A program made the position numbers and the translations under genes. Shown piece by piece: positions 1 through 12,740 of a stretch of 64,000 nt of DNA. The stretch comes from Bugula neritina (taxonomy: Eukaryota > Bryozoa > Gymnolaemata > Cheilostomatida > Bugulidae). The stretch spans positions 5,005,251-5,069,250 of the forward strand of contig OZ037773.1 in assembly GCA_964035545.1 (NCBI GenBank), given 5' to 3'. The notes beneath the pieces are model-generated. The model saw nothing but the letters and a program-made list of their open reading frames with translations. It was not told where the DNA came from and searched no databases. Numbering within the stretch: the stretch's first letter is position 1; every line of letters starts with the position of its first letter.

Positions 1-34
1 ACAGGTATACTAGAGTATAGCCCTAACTTCTTAC

Positions 35-1746
35 CTGCGGGCTACATCCACTTGCACTGAGTGATCTATAACCAGGTCAGCTGGACAAACAGGATTAATC
101 TTTTCAGGGTCACCCCCCAATCTTTTAACAGCGTCCCTCATTGCTGCGAAGTCCACAACTGCTGGAACTCCACTAAAAGAGAAATATGCATCAAATATAT
201 ATCAGTATCTAGAACGAGGCTTTAAATATTTTAAAATTTTCATTTCGATAAAAAATCGCTGGCTTTGGATAGAAAACTACCTTTCATGTTCCGTTGCACT
301 AAAAGCATGTTGTGAGTATAAAGTAAAAATAAAAGGAAAAAAACAGTTACTACAGTAATTGTTTCAGCCTGATGCATAACATAATATTTTACAACTACGG
401 ATGGAAAAACCACATAAATAGTCAAAAAGGTGATGATGAATTATTTTCAATTCAAGGATTTGAAATAACATAAATCACCACCGATTTGACTTCATTTTAC
501 CAACTAACCTAATATAACAATACAAAAAACTTAAGCACGCAAGAGCTGGGCCTAAGTATTTTTACTTTAGGTACTTAGAAAAATTGAGCAAATTTGTTAA
601 CATAATGACTTGACTCGCTCAGCTATTTGATTCAACTTGGATATTTTAACTGGATTGCTACGAATTTAGGCAAGTAAAATTCTGAAACAGAAAAATTACT
701 ACAAAATTTGTATTATAGACATACGCAAATATAACTAAAAATTAAAAATATTGACTGGCATCACAGGAGTATAGGTTAATTTAAATAAACTTAAATGAAT
801 TTAAGTAGTTACTTGAATTGACTTGGATATGACTTAAATTTTTCTCCACCTGAACCATGACTTGACAAAAAACTCAAGTTCATCCTAACTCTGAGCTCTG
901 ACACTGGTAGGCAAATTAATAATGTTAAAAGTCAAGTGTGAGGTGAGTGTAGCTAGTACAGCTAGCTAGCATAAAAGTGTAGCTAAAACAGGAGTGTAGC
1001 CAGTGTAGGGGTAGCTAGTACAAGAGTGTAGTTAGTAAAAGGGTTTAATTATTATTATGAGTGTAACAATTACAAGCGCAACTAATAAAAACATGTTGGC
1101 AACAGTAGTGTTCAGTGTTAGTAGCAGTAAGCCCAGTACTACTTACGTAAAGCCCAGTACTACTTACGTAAAGCCAAGTACTACTTACGTAAAGCCAAGT
1201 ACTACTTACGTAAAGTCTTGTAAAATGACCCTGCTAGGTTTGAAGGGCACCTCTGTACTGTTACTCTGATTTTTCTCCCAATCCAATATCTTCTTAACGT
1301 CATCTTCCTTTACAAGAAAGTTGTCACAGTTTCTCACAGCTGACTCTAGCAGCACTCGTACAGAATATGGTAGCTTATCTGAGAAAATGAAATAGAAAAA
1401 TAAAATAAGAACTCATAAATAAAATAAAATAAGAAAAAAAATAGTACTCAATTCAAGTTCACAAAGTACTAGTAATATTAATTTCAGAGTCTGAAAAAAT
1501 AAAATGAAATTTTTGACAAAAAATTGGCAACTTTGTCGTAACAATCGCTTAGAAATAACACGCTGCAGGCAAAAAAGAGAAATATTTTTCACATGACAGA
1601 CCCTACAGTAGCGACATTACACATTCACATCACTATAGAACACTCACCATATCTATCATCAGAGAGTTTAGTTAGGTTAAAGAATTTATATTCCTTGCCA
1701 TTACTGGTGAGCGAATCCTCGCACGTCTTATATGGATTATTACCAC
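35..1746 (-). CDS. ACO1: Cytosolic aconitase / iron regulatory protein 1 (5' part of gene, partial)
   Basis: Three minus-strand exons, in transcript order 1746-1648, 1378-1210 and 172-35, join in phase. They encode the N-terminal region of IRP1/cytosolic aconitase, the bifunctional Fe-S enzyme (citrate-isocitrate isomerisation) that binds mRNA iron-responsive elements when iron is low. Recognisable stretches are [66 protein letters not shown] and [18 protein letters not shown], which match the animal IRP1 family closely and in order. Acceptors and donors are canonical (for example TTTTAG before 172 and GTAAGA after 35). The first coding exon with the ATG lies upstream of 1746 and was not located. 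The remaining roughly 85% of the protein, including the Fe-S cysteines, lies beyond the left edge. Vertebrate IRP2 shares this region, but a single IRP1-type gene is usual in invertebrates, so I call ACO1. Confidence 0.93.
1129..1212. repeat. 21-bp tandem repeat x4 duplicating the ACO1 5' splice site
   Basis: Four head-to-tail copies of a 21-bp unit (1129-1149, 1150-1170, 1171-1191, 1192-1212) sit across the exon/intron boundary of the ACO1 exon ending at 1210. On the minus strand each copy carries CTTTAC followed by GTAAGTAGTACT, a near-perfect donor. The authentic donor is at 1209; copies lie at 1188, 1167 and 1146. Because the unit is 21 bp, use of a downstream donor would keep phase, but the frame reads ACG TAA, so any extension adds an immediate stop. 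Confidence 0.9.
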
Positions 1747-4509
1747 CTAAACCAATAAGAGGGAGAAACTAGCTGCATTATGCTCATTGTATTTAATCAT
1801 GCTGTTTTGTAAAATGAAGTGATAATGAACAGAGTATAATGTACTTGCAAAAGTTATCATAATAATATCCATAGACCATAGGGCTACAAGTACATGGAGT
1901 TATATTGCTAGTCATACTCTGCTAATACTCACACACTTAATAACTATATAAGTGTGTGAATATTAGACTCAGTAATTGGAACTTACAGGTGTAAGACTAA
2001 GTGTATAACTATAAGTATTAGTATAACATTGACTATAATTTAAACTATAAATATAACTTATAAAATAAGTTATATAAAACCAGGTGACTTATAAGTTATA
2101 GTTATTAACTTATAGTAACTATAAGTTTATAATAGTTAGTGTTACAGTTTGAGTTACACTTACTGAGTCTGAAACCCTAACTCATACTGATGCTAGTCAT
2201 AGATGATAGTGATACTGATATTGAAAACCAATAGCCATAGATAGGTCAACAATAAGAGCTATTAGTATTGAATTTACAAAATTCTAAATTTCAAGTCTTG
2301 AAAATCAAAATAAAATCACAATGACAATGTATCGTTAAAAATAACCCACCTGACATAACTTATATTTATACTTATAGTTACTGTTACAGGTAACAGTGTC
2401 AGTGTGAGTGTTAGACTTAGTCAGTAGTGTTACTGTTAATCTTTATTTCTCAGGAGTTGATGAGATGAGCCACTATATATGTATAAAAAAATTCCAGGAA
2501 CACGTAATCATAGATTGAGTTTGGTAATTGCTACAACAATTTCGTTTACAAAGTATATAGGAGTTTTTGCTTCACAGTTTCACGCACTGGCTCCTTATAA
2601 TATCTGTAAACTTATCGGTGTTGAGCTTTTGTGTCAAGGTTTTTAATTTCCATCAACGAAGTATGTTGGCCTTGACATTATCATTACACGTACGCTCTAA
2701 GACTGGAATTGATCAAAAAATGCCAATATTAAATTGTACGAGTGAAAATATTTTGGAGCGTAGCTAGACAATAGCTCCTAATCTTACTTTCATTTTTTTA
2801 GCACTATGGAGCTCTAGCCACCAAACTCATGATTTAAATGTGGAAATAGGAGTGATATTGATTGTTGCCCCCACTGAACTAAAACTAGAAATTATAGTTC
2901 AATGGTTATAGTTCAATGGTTTCTCCGGTCTCACGCTGGATGCTTTGCTTTTACTTTTAGTATTAATCATAATTATAATGTACTATTAGTATTAGTATTA
3001 CTATTGGTATTACATTTAGTTTTACTATTAAGTAGTATTACTATTACTATTAGTATTATTAATATAAATATAATTATAACAAACTAAAACCTAGTGATAT
3101 TTTATTAGTTAGACTTAGTCACTATTTTATGATAATGATTATGTTAAACTTAATGTATCATTGTCAATGTGATTGTAATTCAAATTGTTTGAGTTTCTTT
3201 TAACTTCATTTCAATTTTCAGTTTCACTTTGACTTTCAGCTTCAATAATTTAATAAATACTAATACCAATATTAATAGTAATACTTTATGTTTATTTATT
3301 ACTTAAGCTTTTAGTTTTAGCTTTACTTTTTGGCTTAATAAACATGTTCACTTGTAGTTGTTGAACTTGATAAGTTGAACTTGAAGTTGATGCCTAATAA
3401 AACATAAATTAATTACTACCAATTTAAAATATTACTATTACAGTAATACTATAAGTATAAGTATTACTATTAGACTTAGTACTATTAGTATAATAATAAT
3501 ACTAGTTACAGAGTGACACTGGTACTAAGTATCAGTGTCACTCATTTACTGTTACTATTAGTATTACTACTACAGCTACAAGTACTACTACTACTACTAC
3601 TACTACCACTACTACTACGTACTACTCACTACTAGTAGATCACTATTACTGTATTACTATTACTATTAGTGTTAGTTATAATATTGCTATTAGTATTACT
3701 AATAGTAATAGCAATTGCATTGCGGTTGCCATTACTATTGGTGTGACTATAAGTGTAGAATACCTGAATAGTAGCTGTAAGACTAAGAGTAAGTATCAGT
3801 ATAACTCAAATAATAACAATTTGTGGTTAACTCAAACTGAAATTGTATTACACACTATTAATATTAGTATTACACTTGGCATTGTAATTATGAATATTAT
3901 TATTAGTATTTTAATTCATTTAGGCTAGTTATAGTAATACTAATAGTAATACATTTACTTTTAGATTTAGTGTTTTTCATTTTGACTTTTGAAGCATAGT
4001 GATAGTTCAAGTATCACTATCAGTATGGTTATTGTCATCGGATTGTGTGGCTCAAGACCTAGTACATGATTATATTGATCTTATTTGGTATTGGCATTAA
4101 ATATTACATGTTGAAATGATTTGCATATTGAGTTGAACTAAATAATAATAATTTGACTTTCAATTTGAGTTTTGTTAGTTTTGAGCATCTCATTCTGTCA
4201 CGCTGAAACTAGAAAGATTATATTTCATTATTCTAATGAAATAAAAATTCTTATTTAAGTTTAACTTTATGTCATACCAGTTTGTTTGTTTGTTTTTATT
4301 TTGTCGTAGTCGGGAAAAAATTAATTGAGAAAAAATAAACAAAATGACAGGGCCTATGGCGCAATAGCACTGTAGCTAGTCGAGGCACCGAGCCATGTTA
4401 CCACAGTTATTCACTTTAACAAAATCGTAGTTATTTTATAGATGGTAAATGTCTAGTATCACGTTGCCAGTCGCTTAAAGTTACTGCCATCAATAGGTTT
4501 CATTTTTAG
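1747..4509. other. Intergenic / upstream ACO1 region, no gene seen
   Basis: No coding exon could be supported on either strand, apart from an expected but unlocated ACO1 first exon. The stretch from about 2960 to 3960 is rich in a degenerate ATTAGTATTACT-type simple repeat in both orientations, with a short (ACT)n run near 3580-3620. The remainder is AT-rich unique-looking sequence. Confidence 0.6.
2960..3960. repeat. Diffuse TATTACTATTAG-type simple repeat
   Basis: Interspersed imperfect copies of TATTACTATTAG and its complement cover much of this kilobase. The same motif recurs at about 14040-14130, 14820-15140 and 58325-58500. It is too degenerate to be a clean microsatellite and gives spurious I/S/T-rich reading frames. 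Confidence 0.7.
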
Positions 4510-4711
4510 AAAACCCACTCACACAGATTTGGATTCATAGTTGATATTCATGTGATGAAAGGGTTTTTTAAGCAAGCTAGAAACTTGTTTTCTGTTATGG
4601 CAAAAAGCAATTATGACTGAATTTTCTTTACTGAATAGCCTTTACTGGGATTCATACCATTACGTTTGTGTTTACCAGGCCAGTGTGCTAACCACTAGGC
4701 CACAACTGCTC
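4510..4711 (-). mobile_element. tRNA-headed SINE, old copy
   Basis: Read on the minus strand this starts GAGCAGTTGTGGCCTAGTGG, continues through a B-box-like segment (TATGAATCC), then TCAGTCATAATTGC, and ends in a diverged form of the family tail. It shares order and spacing of blocks with the copies at 12848, 21271, 41533 and 46187 but is much more diverged, so it is probably the oldest copy in the window. Pol III-transcribed, LINE-mobilised retroposon by family type. Confidence 0.7.
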
Positions 4712-5192
4712 AACTGAGAAATATACAATAATATTTAACATTAATTAGTAACCAGCTTCATGGTTCAGAGAGCTATCGGCGTGTCATCAGTTTTTAATTT
4801 TTTATTTGCATCATTCAGACTACCACTGTTGTCTTTTCACTGCTAAAGGTTCTATGATACGATGAAAAATTTAAGCCTAAGTTTTATATAATATAAAACT
4901 GTTATCTCTAATGTTTTCATTATTTTTCTAGTTACAGACTTGGTGGTCACTGTCATCAGGAGAAGCGCCCTTTTCTAGTAGTCAAGTGCCAACATACTTC
5001 ATGGTTGGTATAACATATGTATCTCAATAATTTTGACTTGCATATCTACAGGTATTGTGAGAATGTATTGTTATATCTCAATCACAGAGGCAAGCCGATG
5101 TCGGTTAAATTGTTCAACTCGTAGAAAACTCTAAAACTAAGAGTTAAAAATTCCAAAATGTGTTGCAGTAATATTAAAATGCTGTTTCTCAG

Positions 5193-7059
5193 GCAGAAGA
5201 AGTAAGTGAAGATTGGATCAACTCCCTCCGTGGAGAGCATGAATCCAACAAAGAGTGGGCTATCAAGAAAAGCTTTCTGGTCGCCCATCATGATAAATAT
5301 GAGCCAGACAGGCTGGTTTGTCTTGCCAACTGCTTCATCAACATGGAACTGTATGGATGCAGGTACATCTCTACTCTGACGTGTGTTCTTAAACTAGTTA
5401 TTTGAAGTTGCCTTCTTTTTATAAACAAGGATATGAAGATGGGATTTTGATTATAAATACTAAAAGAATGCTTTAGGCAGTTATGTAATAAGAAAATTAG
5501 AGTTTCGAAAAAGTAAGTTTGCTGCAATATAAAACGGCATTATTTTTTACAGAATTTCCCAGTTATTATGGTATCGTAGGTATTAAAACTTTTCAGTGCT
5601 TTGTTTTAATTGGTTAGTAAAAAAATTTTTAGTATATTGTTGCATAAACCTCCTAAACAAATACAATTTCGAATAATATTTTCTGAGAATGAAAATTAAT
5701 CGAAATTGTCCGTTATCTATAATTTAGTCTCCTATTAGGCTTTTTTGTAACTTCTTATGGAAATATTTTTGTTGCATTCAAAAATGTCAACTCAACTTTT
5801 TATAGCATTAAATTTTGGTATTTCTTCGCTTCAGATATCCCAAGGAAGTTGTTGATGAAGTGAATCAATTGGCAGCACAACTTGCTGACTTAGAAGACTA
5901 CCGGAAGGAGAGAAAAGATCGAGAAGCAAAGAGAATTAAATTCGTTCAAGCAACTAGCGGTAAGGCGTGAGCTAGCGATGGCCGGTTGTAGTTGCAAGTA
6001 TACATTTGCAAACGGCAAACTTCATAGGGTCTGTATCAGTTTATATTATTGGACGAAGGCGTAAATTAAACTCTGTTTAAAAATATTGTTTTCTGAATAA
6101 GAAATATCAAATTTTAAGTTTTCGGTGGAAGGGTATTGTATATAATGTTTTCTTTATTTTATTCACTACTGTCGTCTTGTATATTGGATTTAAAACCTTG
6201 ATTTGATATTTTTTATTTTAAATTATATTTGCTGTACTTTTAGTAATTGTAAATAAATTATTTATTTTACCCATACAACATTTTGTTTATCTTAGACTCA
6301 AAAAAGAGAAAGGCCGAAGACACTAAAAGTGTGCCACTCATCTCGAAATTCCCAATGTTTGTGAGCGCAAGCAATGCAACGCATTCAAAACAGGAAATGT
6401 TAACTATTCCTCCATCAAACACTGACCAAAATATAGCAAAATCACAAGCAAGTAAAGGTCCTACTGATGTCACAAAGCCAATAGATCTCAGAGAAAAATT
6501 AAATGCTTGCGCATCGAACAAAAGTTCCCAATCTAGTTCTCTAAGTGTATCTGTAGAAATTGAGTCTAAATATAGGAAAGTTACAGTAACTAACGGCAAT
6601 AGAGACATAATTAAAAGTGATGCTGCTCAGTCCAGCTCACACAGTAATCAGACTCTTCATTTAGAATATACTTGTCCACAGTTACTACCAGAGTACAGGC
6701 CGGTGTATTTAAAGGTGAGTCAATAGCTTCTCTATTTTTACAATATAAGTATGGTTTTAATAAACAGCTCTGTTATCTTACATAATATATTCCTCACTTC
6801 TATTCCTACTCCCAACAATCAGTTAAAGTTTCTTTCGTAGCTCATTAATTTGACTTTCTTCAACTCTTCCAACTGCCTTATATGAGGAGAAACATGTTTT
6901 ACTTGTTGCACCCACGTATGAGGACTTATGGCTTGTATTTAAACGAATCTCCATGTTTTTCATACCAGATGTCGTTTACCCAAATGAAGATATAAGCTTG
7001 CTTGCTTCCAATTTAAATATAGCTTTTCAAATTTATGCTATATGTAAATTATATATATA

Positions 7060-7114
<55 letters not shown>

Positions 7115-10100
7115 CAGCTTGAGTCATCCATCACACTCTTAGTGGAGAATATCAATGACCTCTTCATACTAAACTCACTGGACCCAGTTTCCTCATTCAT
7201 CCTAATATGGAGCTCTAGCACCATATCCATGCTATCCAACAGCTTCTCACGCTTTAAGCATGTGTGTGATATTCAGCTGCAAAATGGCTGCTATGAGTAT
7301 ACGATAGACAGCAAGGTGATAGCCAAGGTCGCAGGTATGCTCTCTATAACTCATACTTGCTGATTCATCTCATCATCTCTATTTGCTTTTCCAGTTTGAC
7401 TAAAACTTGATTTCATGCATAAAGTCGGTTTTGTTGTGCATTCAAATACAATAACATTTTGATTGTACTTTATACTAAATTTTATATAATTATGATTTAT
7501 AGTAAACTTATTCTTTTATATTATTGTGTTTTTGTACGAGGGCAGCTTAGTTTGTACTTTTTCTCAACAGAAGCAATTTTTTTAGTCAAGTAATGTGGTC
7601 TGCAGTATAAATTTGAAGACATTCAGCTGTTCACCAGGTCAAAAATGTTTTTAAGTTTATATATCTGTACACTGTTAGTCTGCGTATCTCATCTAATAGA
7701 AACGAAAGCAGTTTCTGCGGTGTCTGAGCTGTCCAGTAATAAGAACCGGTTAAAGAAAGTTGCCGCTTTGCTGGCGCAGAAGGTTCTGGACTATCTGATA
7801 CCCCGAGCCTGGATTGTGCTGAGGAAAGATCTTAGCATGGCTAACGACGGTGAGTTGCCAGCTGCGTAGAGAATGACGGTGAACCCTCACTCACCTTTGA
7901 TGCTCTTTTGTTACAGTTTTTTATTAACCCGAAAAGTACCAAAAAGTTAATTACTTCCTAAAAACAACATTTAAAGCGCTAGGCATTTTTTTGTTTTTAA
8001 ACAAATCAAATGGAGTGGTTCATAGTGTTGGCAGTTTTTAATGTCTAACATGTGGCATCACATTCACATACTTGCTAAAGGATGTGGTATGATAGCTTAT
8101 CAGTGTACTCTGATTCAAATCCAACACCTAATTTGTGCATTGTTATATGTCACAATTCTATGACTCTCTGTTTCTGGAATATGTAGTATCAATATCAAAG
8201 CCTTTGTTGGTACTAAATGAAACCTGTAACAGCCTGTTGATATCACCTTGTGAATCTATAGAACTTATGCTATGACCTACTGTATGGCACCTACATAATC
8301 TTAACTCTTCATGTCCTTATTAAGGGTGGTCTTGATAGCATGAGAAAGTTTAAGGCTGACCTAATCTAATTAGCATGGTACGAGTTTGAGATGTTAACAA
8401 GTTTTGTTATGTAGCAATATAGTAATATACCGTATTGTACTATAATATTTAGTAATATACAGTATTGTACTATAATATTTGGTAATATACAGTATTGTAC
8501 TATAATATTTGGTAACATACAGTAGGATACAGTCATACACATTGATATATTTTGTTTGACAAATTCTCTTTCTTATTAAATATATGATTTATGCGAAAAA
8601 TAAAAAATCGAGAACTTCAAAGCAGTGTTATTTATAAATACAAATGCTGTGTTGGTGACTGTACCATTGTGTTTCAGCTGTTACCAATGACCTCATCAAA
8701 GGGGCACCTAAATCAACCAATCAGATGTCTAAGGGAATGTCCTTGTTGAAATCAATGGGCTGGTCTGAAGGTAATAAAGTTACACTGTGAACTCTTGGAC
8801 AAGTTGTTGTTCACTCTCTTTTTATGACTCAATCTAGTAACACATTCTATGATAAATAAAGCTTCTTCACTTATTCATTTCAACAGTTTCTCTAACAAAA
8901 TAACTATAAAGCAAAACAAATTTTATTAGGATGAACCCTTAACCCTCGGCATAAAATGATGATTTTTTATTAGTTTTATGGATTCCAAAAATACCAAAGA
9001 ATTTTAAGCTCTTGGTAAAAATTAACTAAATTGATTAGTGCGCTACTTGATGTTTCATTTCTTGCTAGTATGTGTTGTTTAGTACAGTGTAACATGGCTG
9101 ATGTTGAAAAGGATCTATGGGGTTTATTCTACTAACAAATTGCAATTATGAGGCTCTGGTAAAATTGTTAGATTATGCATAAAAACTCTGATGTAACATC
9201 TCATTGGCACTAAAATATTGTTAGGTTCTGGCCTGGGTTCCAACAAACAAGGTATTAAAGAGCCTGTTCAGGTGGAGACAACAATAAATAGACAAGGTGA
9301 GTCATAAATAATAGAACAGTTGATTTAATTTAGCCAAATCAATTTATTTTATGATTATATTAAAAACAAGGAAAATGTATATATGTTATATATATCATTT
9401 AGTATTTAATGTTTGGCTAAATATAAGGCTTTATTACATTGAAACACTTACTTTTCCAAGCATATCTGTTGTGACAAATGCTTAAATAATTACTCTAATA
9501 TAAAATAGTGTTATTTAGTATATCCAAAAGAAAGTATTGTATTATTCTATCTAATATATTGTCATGTTATAGCTTACTACTATTATATGAGGCAGTATAA
9601 TGCAGTTATACTACCGTATTATCGTACAATAGGACGGAATTTTGTTTGTAGGCTTCGGATTTGATGACGGCAGCAAAGGTCTAAAGAAATGTGCCCACGA
9701 CTTCTTCAGCTCCTATATAAGGGAGGGGAGGTGCGACGTCCTCGTCTTCAGCAGCGAGTTTACCTCCGAGGACAGGAAAATCCTCCACCAGGTTTCCCGG
9801 GCTTACGGACTCGACAGCAAAAGCAGGGGCTCTGGTTCCAACAGGTGCTTGTCGGCCATCTGTATTTTAAATAATTTCATTAGGAGTTGTCGTTTCGCTT
9901 CATTTGCTTACATTTCAGACCATTTCCTTGTGTGTAATCATAGTGCAGTGTCATTATTGCTGTGCAATAGTTGGGAAAATATTGCTTGTTTAAGGGATGT
10001 TTCTAGAAGTGTATTTGGCTGTATAATCAGGTTGGCACATTATTTATGACATCACATACTTGTTTTTAAACTGAACTCTACTGCTGTATAATTTATGGGG

Positions 10101-10502
10101 TGAAAGGATTGTTACATTTACCATCATAGTCATATATTCACTTATCCTGAATGTTACAGAACTGAAGCATTTTCCTCTTTTGGGGTTATCTTTTCTCAAG
10201 TGTGTTACTTGAGGAAAGATAACTCTAAATAAATGAACCCATAAAGACGAGAATATTTATATTAAACAGGTGTCTGCGATGGTTTTTAAAATTGGTTTCA
10301 GGAAAAGGTGATGTGCACTGAAGTTTCATTGTTCTTGTGTGTCATTTCTGTGTATATATACTGTAGATGTTTAACGTTGAAGAGGAAAGGTGTACCATTG
10401 GGTGCTCAAATTAAACAACTGGTAGACTCTGGTGTATATGACAGTGACTGGTGTACAATAGTACCTCCTGGATCAGAGATTCACTGGGCTCCATTAGGAT
10501 GA
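5193..10502 (+). CDS. NKRF: NKRF-like protein: XRN2-binding, dsRBD-like, G-patch and R3H domains
   Basis: Nine in-phase exons: 5193-5362, 5835-5959, 6296-6714, 7118-7334, 7700-7849, 8678-8770, 9225-9296, 9652-9844 and 10367-10502 (TGA). They encode 524 residues. Domains in order: an XTBD (XRN2-binding) fold from DWINSLRGEHESNKEW to LYGCRYPKEVV; a basic SKKRK nuclear-localisation-like motif; a low-complexity Ser/Thr-rich exon; a dsRBD-like segment (NGCYEYTIDSKVIAKVAE); a G-patch (GMSLLKSMGWSEG then GLGSNKQG); and an R3H domain (RKILH in an R-x3-H arrangement, then YGLDSKS). This order is that of NKRF, a nucleolar factor that recruits XRN2 and stimulates the helicase DHX15 through its G-patch in pre-rRNA processing. 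Human NKRF is about 690 residues. The start codon is uncertain: an ATG at 5001-5003 followed by a weak donor (GTTGGT) would join phase 0 to give MAEEVSEDW, but this is inference. Confidence 0.88.
7049..7110. repeat. (TA)n microsatellite adjoining a 3' splice site
   Basis: A (TA)n tract fills the position of the polypyrimidine tract immediately before the acceptor TCAACAG of the NKRF-like exon at 7118. Confidence 0.95.
8421..8530. repeat. 30-bp tandem repeat, about 3.7 copies, intronic
   Basis: Unit AGTAATATACAGTATTGTAC plus TATAATATTT, copies starting at 8421, 8451, 8481 and 8511 (last partial). It lies inside an intron of the NKRF-like gene. No coding role seen. Confidence 0.9.
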
Positions 10503-11514
10503 CAAAGTCAGTTGTGTGAATACAGTAATGGAGGTGTTTATCGACAGCTAGTTAATGAGTCGTGACTCAAAGAGTGTGACATTTGTTCTGCTATTTGAAT
10601 CACGTGCACTGATCATGTTTCCTAGGATCTCCACAGCATGAAATATTATGAAATTTCCTAAATTTTATTATTTAAATCTTATTTGTCAATAAGATCTGTT
10701 TTTTATTCCACATTGTTACAGATTTTTATAAAATGTAGAGTTTACAAATTGCAAGTATTTTTCTTTTATTTACATACTCTACATGTAAACGTAAATACAG
10801 CAAATTTATACTTGACATTTATTTATGTCCTTTGTCTTCTCAATGCATAAGATACAAAAATTTACTGCAGTTGAGTTTAATCTTGAATCATACAATTGAT
10901 GTATGGTTTCACAGTTAATACAAGAGCAAAGCAAACTCTAATATAGATTGCAACTACTCACTAATAATTAGTAACTGATATTGTCACAATGTAAATCTTT
11001 CATAGGTAAATCTTTGATTATTTAATTCCAGAAGGTAAATTGATGCCTTCTAGACATGGTAATGCTGAAGATAATAAGTTGATACATATAATACACACAT
11101 GCTTTTCTTAATAACGTTTACTCCAACTAGACCTGTGATCTTTTATCAACTATAATCCAATAAGCTTGTAGATATATAAAAATATTTATTAAAATACTAA
11201 TAATGAAGAATAGAGAGACTGCTAACAACTGCTATAATGGTAAACAGTATTTAATAGTATGATGCAGGCAGAGAAAAAGAATAGTTTTAAAGAGTGTTAA
11301 TAAGTTAATAAGTACATTTCCCTTCCACATTCCTCCATCAGTGTTTTCAGTAGTTTTGATTTCTGAAATGGCCTTGGCCAAAATTTATCATTCTTGGTTT
11401 ATGTTATTTTTGCTTATTATGAAATAAAATACCAACTTTCTACAATACTAATGAAGAATTTTACCAGATTAAGGTTAAATAAGCTATGATATATCATAAA
11501 ACCAGGTAGAACTA
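10503..11514. other. Convergent intergenic spacer (3' UTRs)
   Basis: AT-rich spacer between the stop codons of the plus-strand NKRF-like gene and the minus-strand 112-residue gene. It should hold both 3' UTRs and polyadenylation signals. No further coding exon was found. Confidence 0.6.
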
Positions 11515-12740
11515 CTACAAGGCGTCTACGGTGGCTGCAAACGCTGTGATCTCGTTACTTATAAACTTTGTCAGCTCAGCTTTACTGGCTTTAGGATTTT
11601 TCTTCACGTATTCACTGATAGCAAGAATTGTTTTCGCCTGAAACATACAATATAAGCATAAAATAGTTTTTACATAATATAGCAAGCATATCAGTGACTT
11701 TTACAGTAAACCAGGGTAATATATTGTAACTATGGGAAGTAAGATCTGCTACAAACTGAATACAGAGTAATCCCATGTATCTCGTATTCTAAGTATGGTG
11801 AACTCACACACAGTTATTGATTTTGTTATTATGTATAACTCTAGAAAATCGTTCAATATATTTCTAGCTAATAAGGTAAAGATGGTTTGATAAATAGTAG
11901 ACTTTAAACATAATGAATGTAGCTAAACAATTCTGTTTAAAATTTTACTCAGATGGACAGCTATGTTAAAGAAATTGCAGAAAATCTACTCTCGTGTGTT
12001 TAAAACTAAATAATTGAAATTTTTTTTCTAAAATCAAAGAAAGAGTATGTACCTGGGCAGCATCTATCTGAGATTGGTTATTTACTCTACTCCAAAGATC
12101 TGAGGCCACACGGAACTGGGTCACTTGTTCCAATGTTTTCTTACTGGAGTCGTCCCCTTTCTTCAACCAGTTTAGCAAGGCCAACTACAACAGAAGAACA
12201 CAATTGCTATCCTAAAATTAACACCTATAACACAATGATTACTATACGAGTGACCTCTCAAAAAAATTTTAATCAACACCTTGATAACAATGAAACTGAA
12301 AACAAAAATAAGAAAACTACGTAAAAATAATTTGCAAAATCCTAGAAAGAGAGTAGTTTAATTGAAAATCTATCGGCCAACACATATTAGCCCTGTATAT
12401 TTACTTTAAATCTTTTAGCAATCAACCTATTTACTCAGACTAAGAAAAGTGGCCCTCTATATATGGTAGAAATACAGTTTATTGCATATGTAAAAGAAAT
12501 ATGCTAAAGAATATACTTGCACGTATTTATATACATACTTATCAATTTACACAATAACATCATGGGCTTTAGTTGGAGACTAGAAGATTAGCTAAGAGTG
12601 CTAACAACAACAAAATGAAAGTTTAAAAGTATAAAAATACAGCATAGCATGCAGACCTGTTGAACCAGTTCACCGGTTGATCCAAAACCTCCCGGGTTAA
12701 GCAAATTTCCCAGTAACCCAGCTCCACTTAGATTACTCAT
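11515..12740 (-). CDS. Small helical protein of unknown function, 112 residues
   Basis: Three minus-strand exons join in phase 0: 12740-12657 (ATG), 12184-12053 and 11637-11515 (TAG). All junctions are GT-AG. The product begins MSNLSGAGLLGNLLNPGGFG, a Gly/Leu-rich head. It continues with amphipathic, probably helical segments (ALLNWLKKGDDSSKKTLEQV, FRVASDLWSRV) and ends in a Lys-rich helix and EITAFAATVDAL. It has no cysteine, no signal peptide and no membrane segment. The even helical spacing and good splice sites argue that it is real. I do not recognise the family and assign no function. The gene is convergent with the NKRF-like gene. Confidence 0.75.

Noticed and set aside
1057-1269. Plus-strand frame with repeated KPSTTYV
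   Set aside because: It is the reverse of the ACO1 exon end plus the 21-bp tandem array.
35-1746. Assignment to IRP2 (IREB2) instead of IRP1
   Set aside because: The visible region does not discriminate strictly, and the IRP2-specific insertion would lie outside it. A single IRP1-type gene is the usual invertebrate state.
6267-6608. Antisense frame opposite an NKRF-like exon
   Set aside because: Shadow of the plus-strand exon 6296-6714, which is supported by splice sites and phase on both sides.
8070-8140. Possible tRNA-like B box (CTGATTCAAATCC)
   Set aside because: No matching A box, cloverleaf or SINE tail nearby.
9845-10049. Extension of the R3H exon past 9844
   Set aside because: The frame continues by chance into the intron. 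Splicing at AACAG|GTGCTT to 10367 restores the R3H-like C-terminus.
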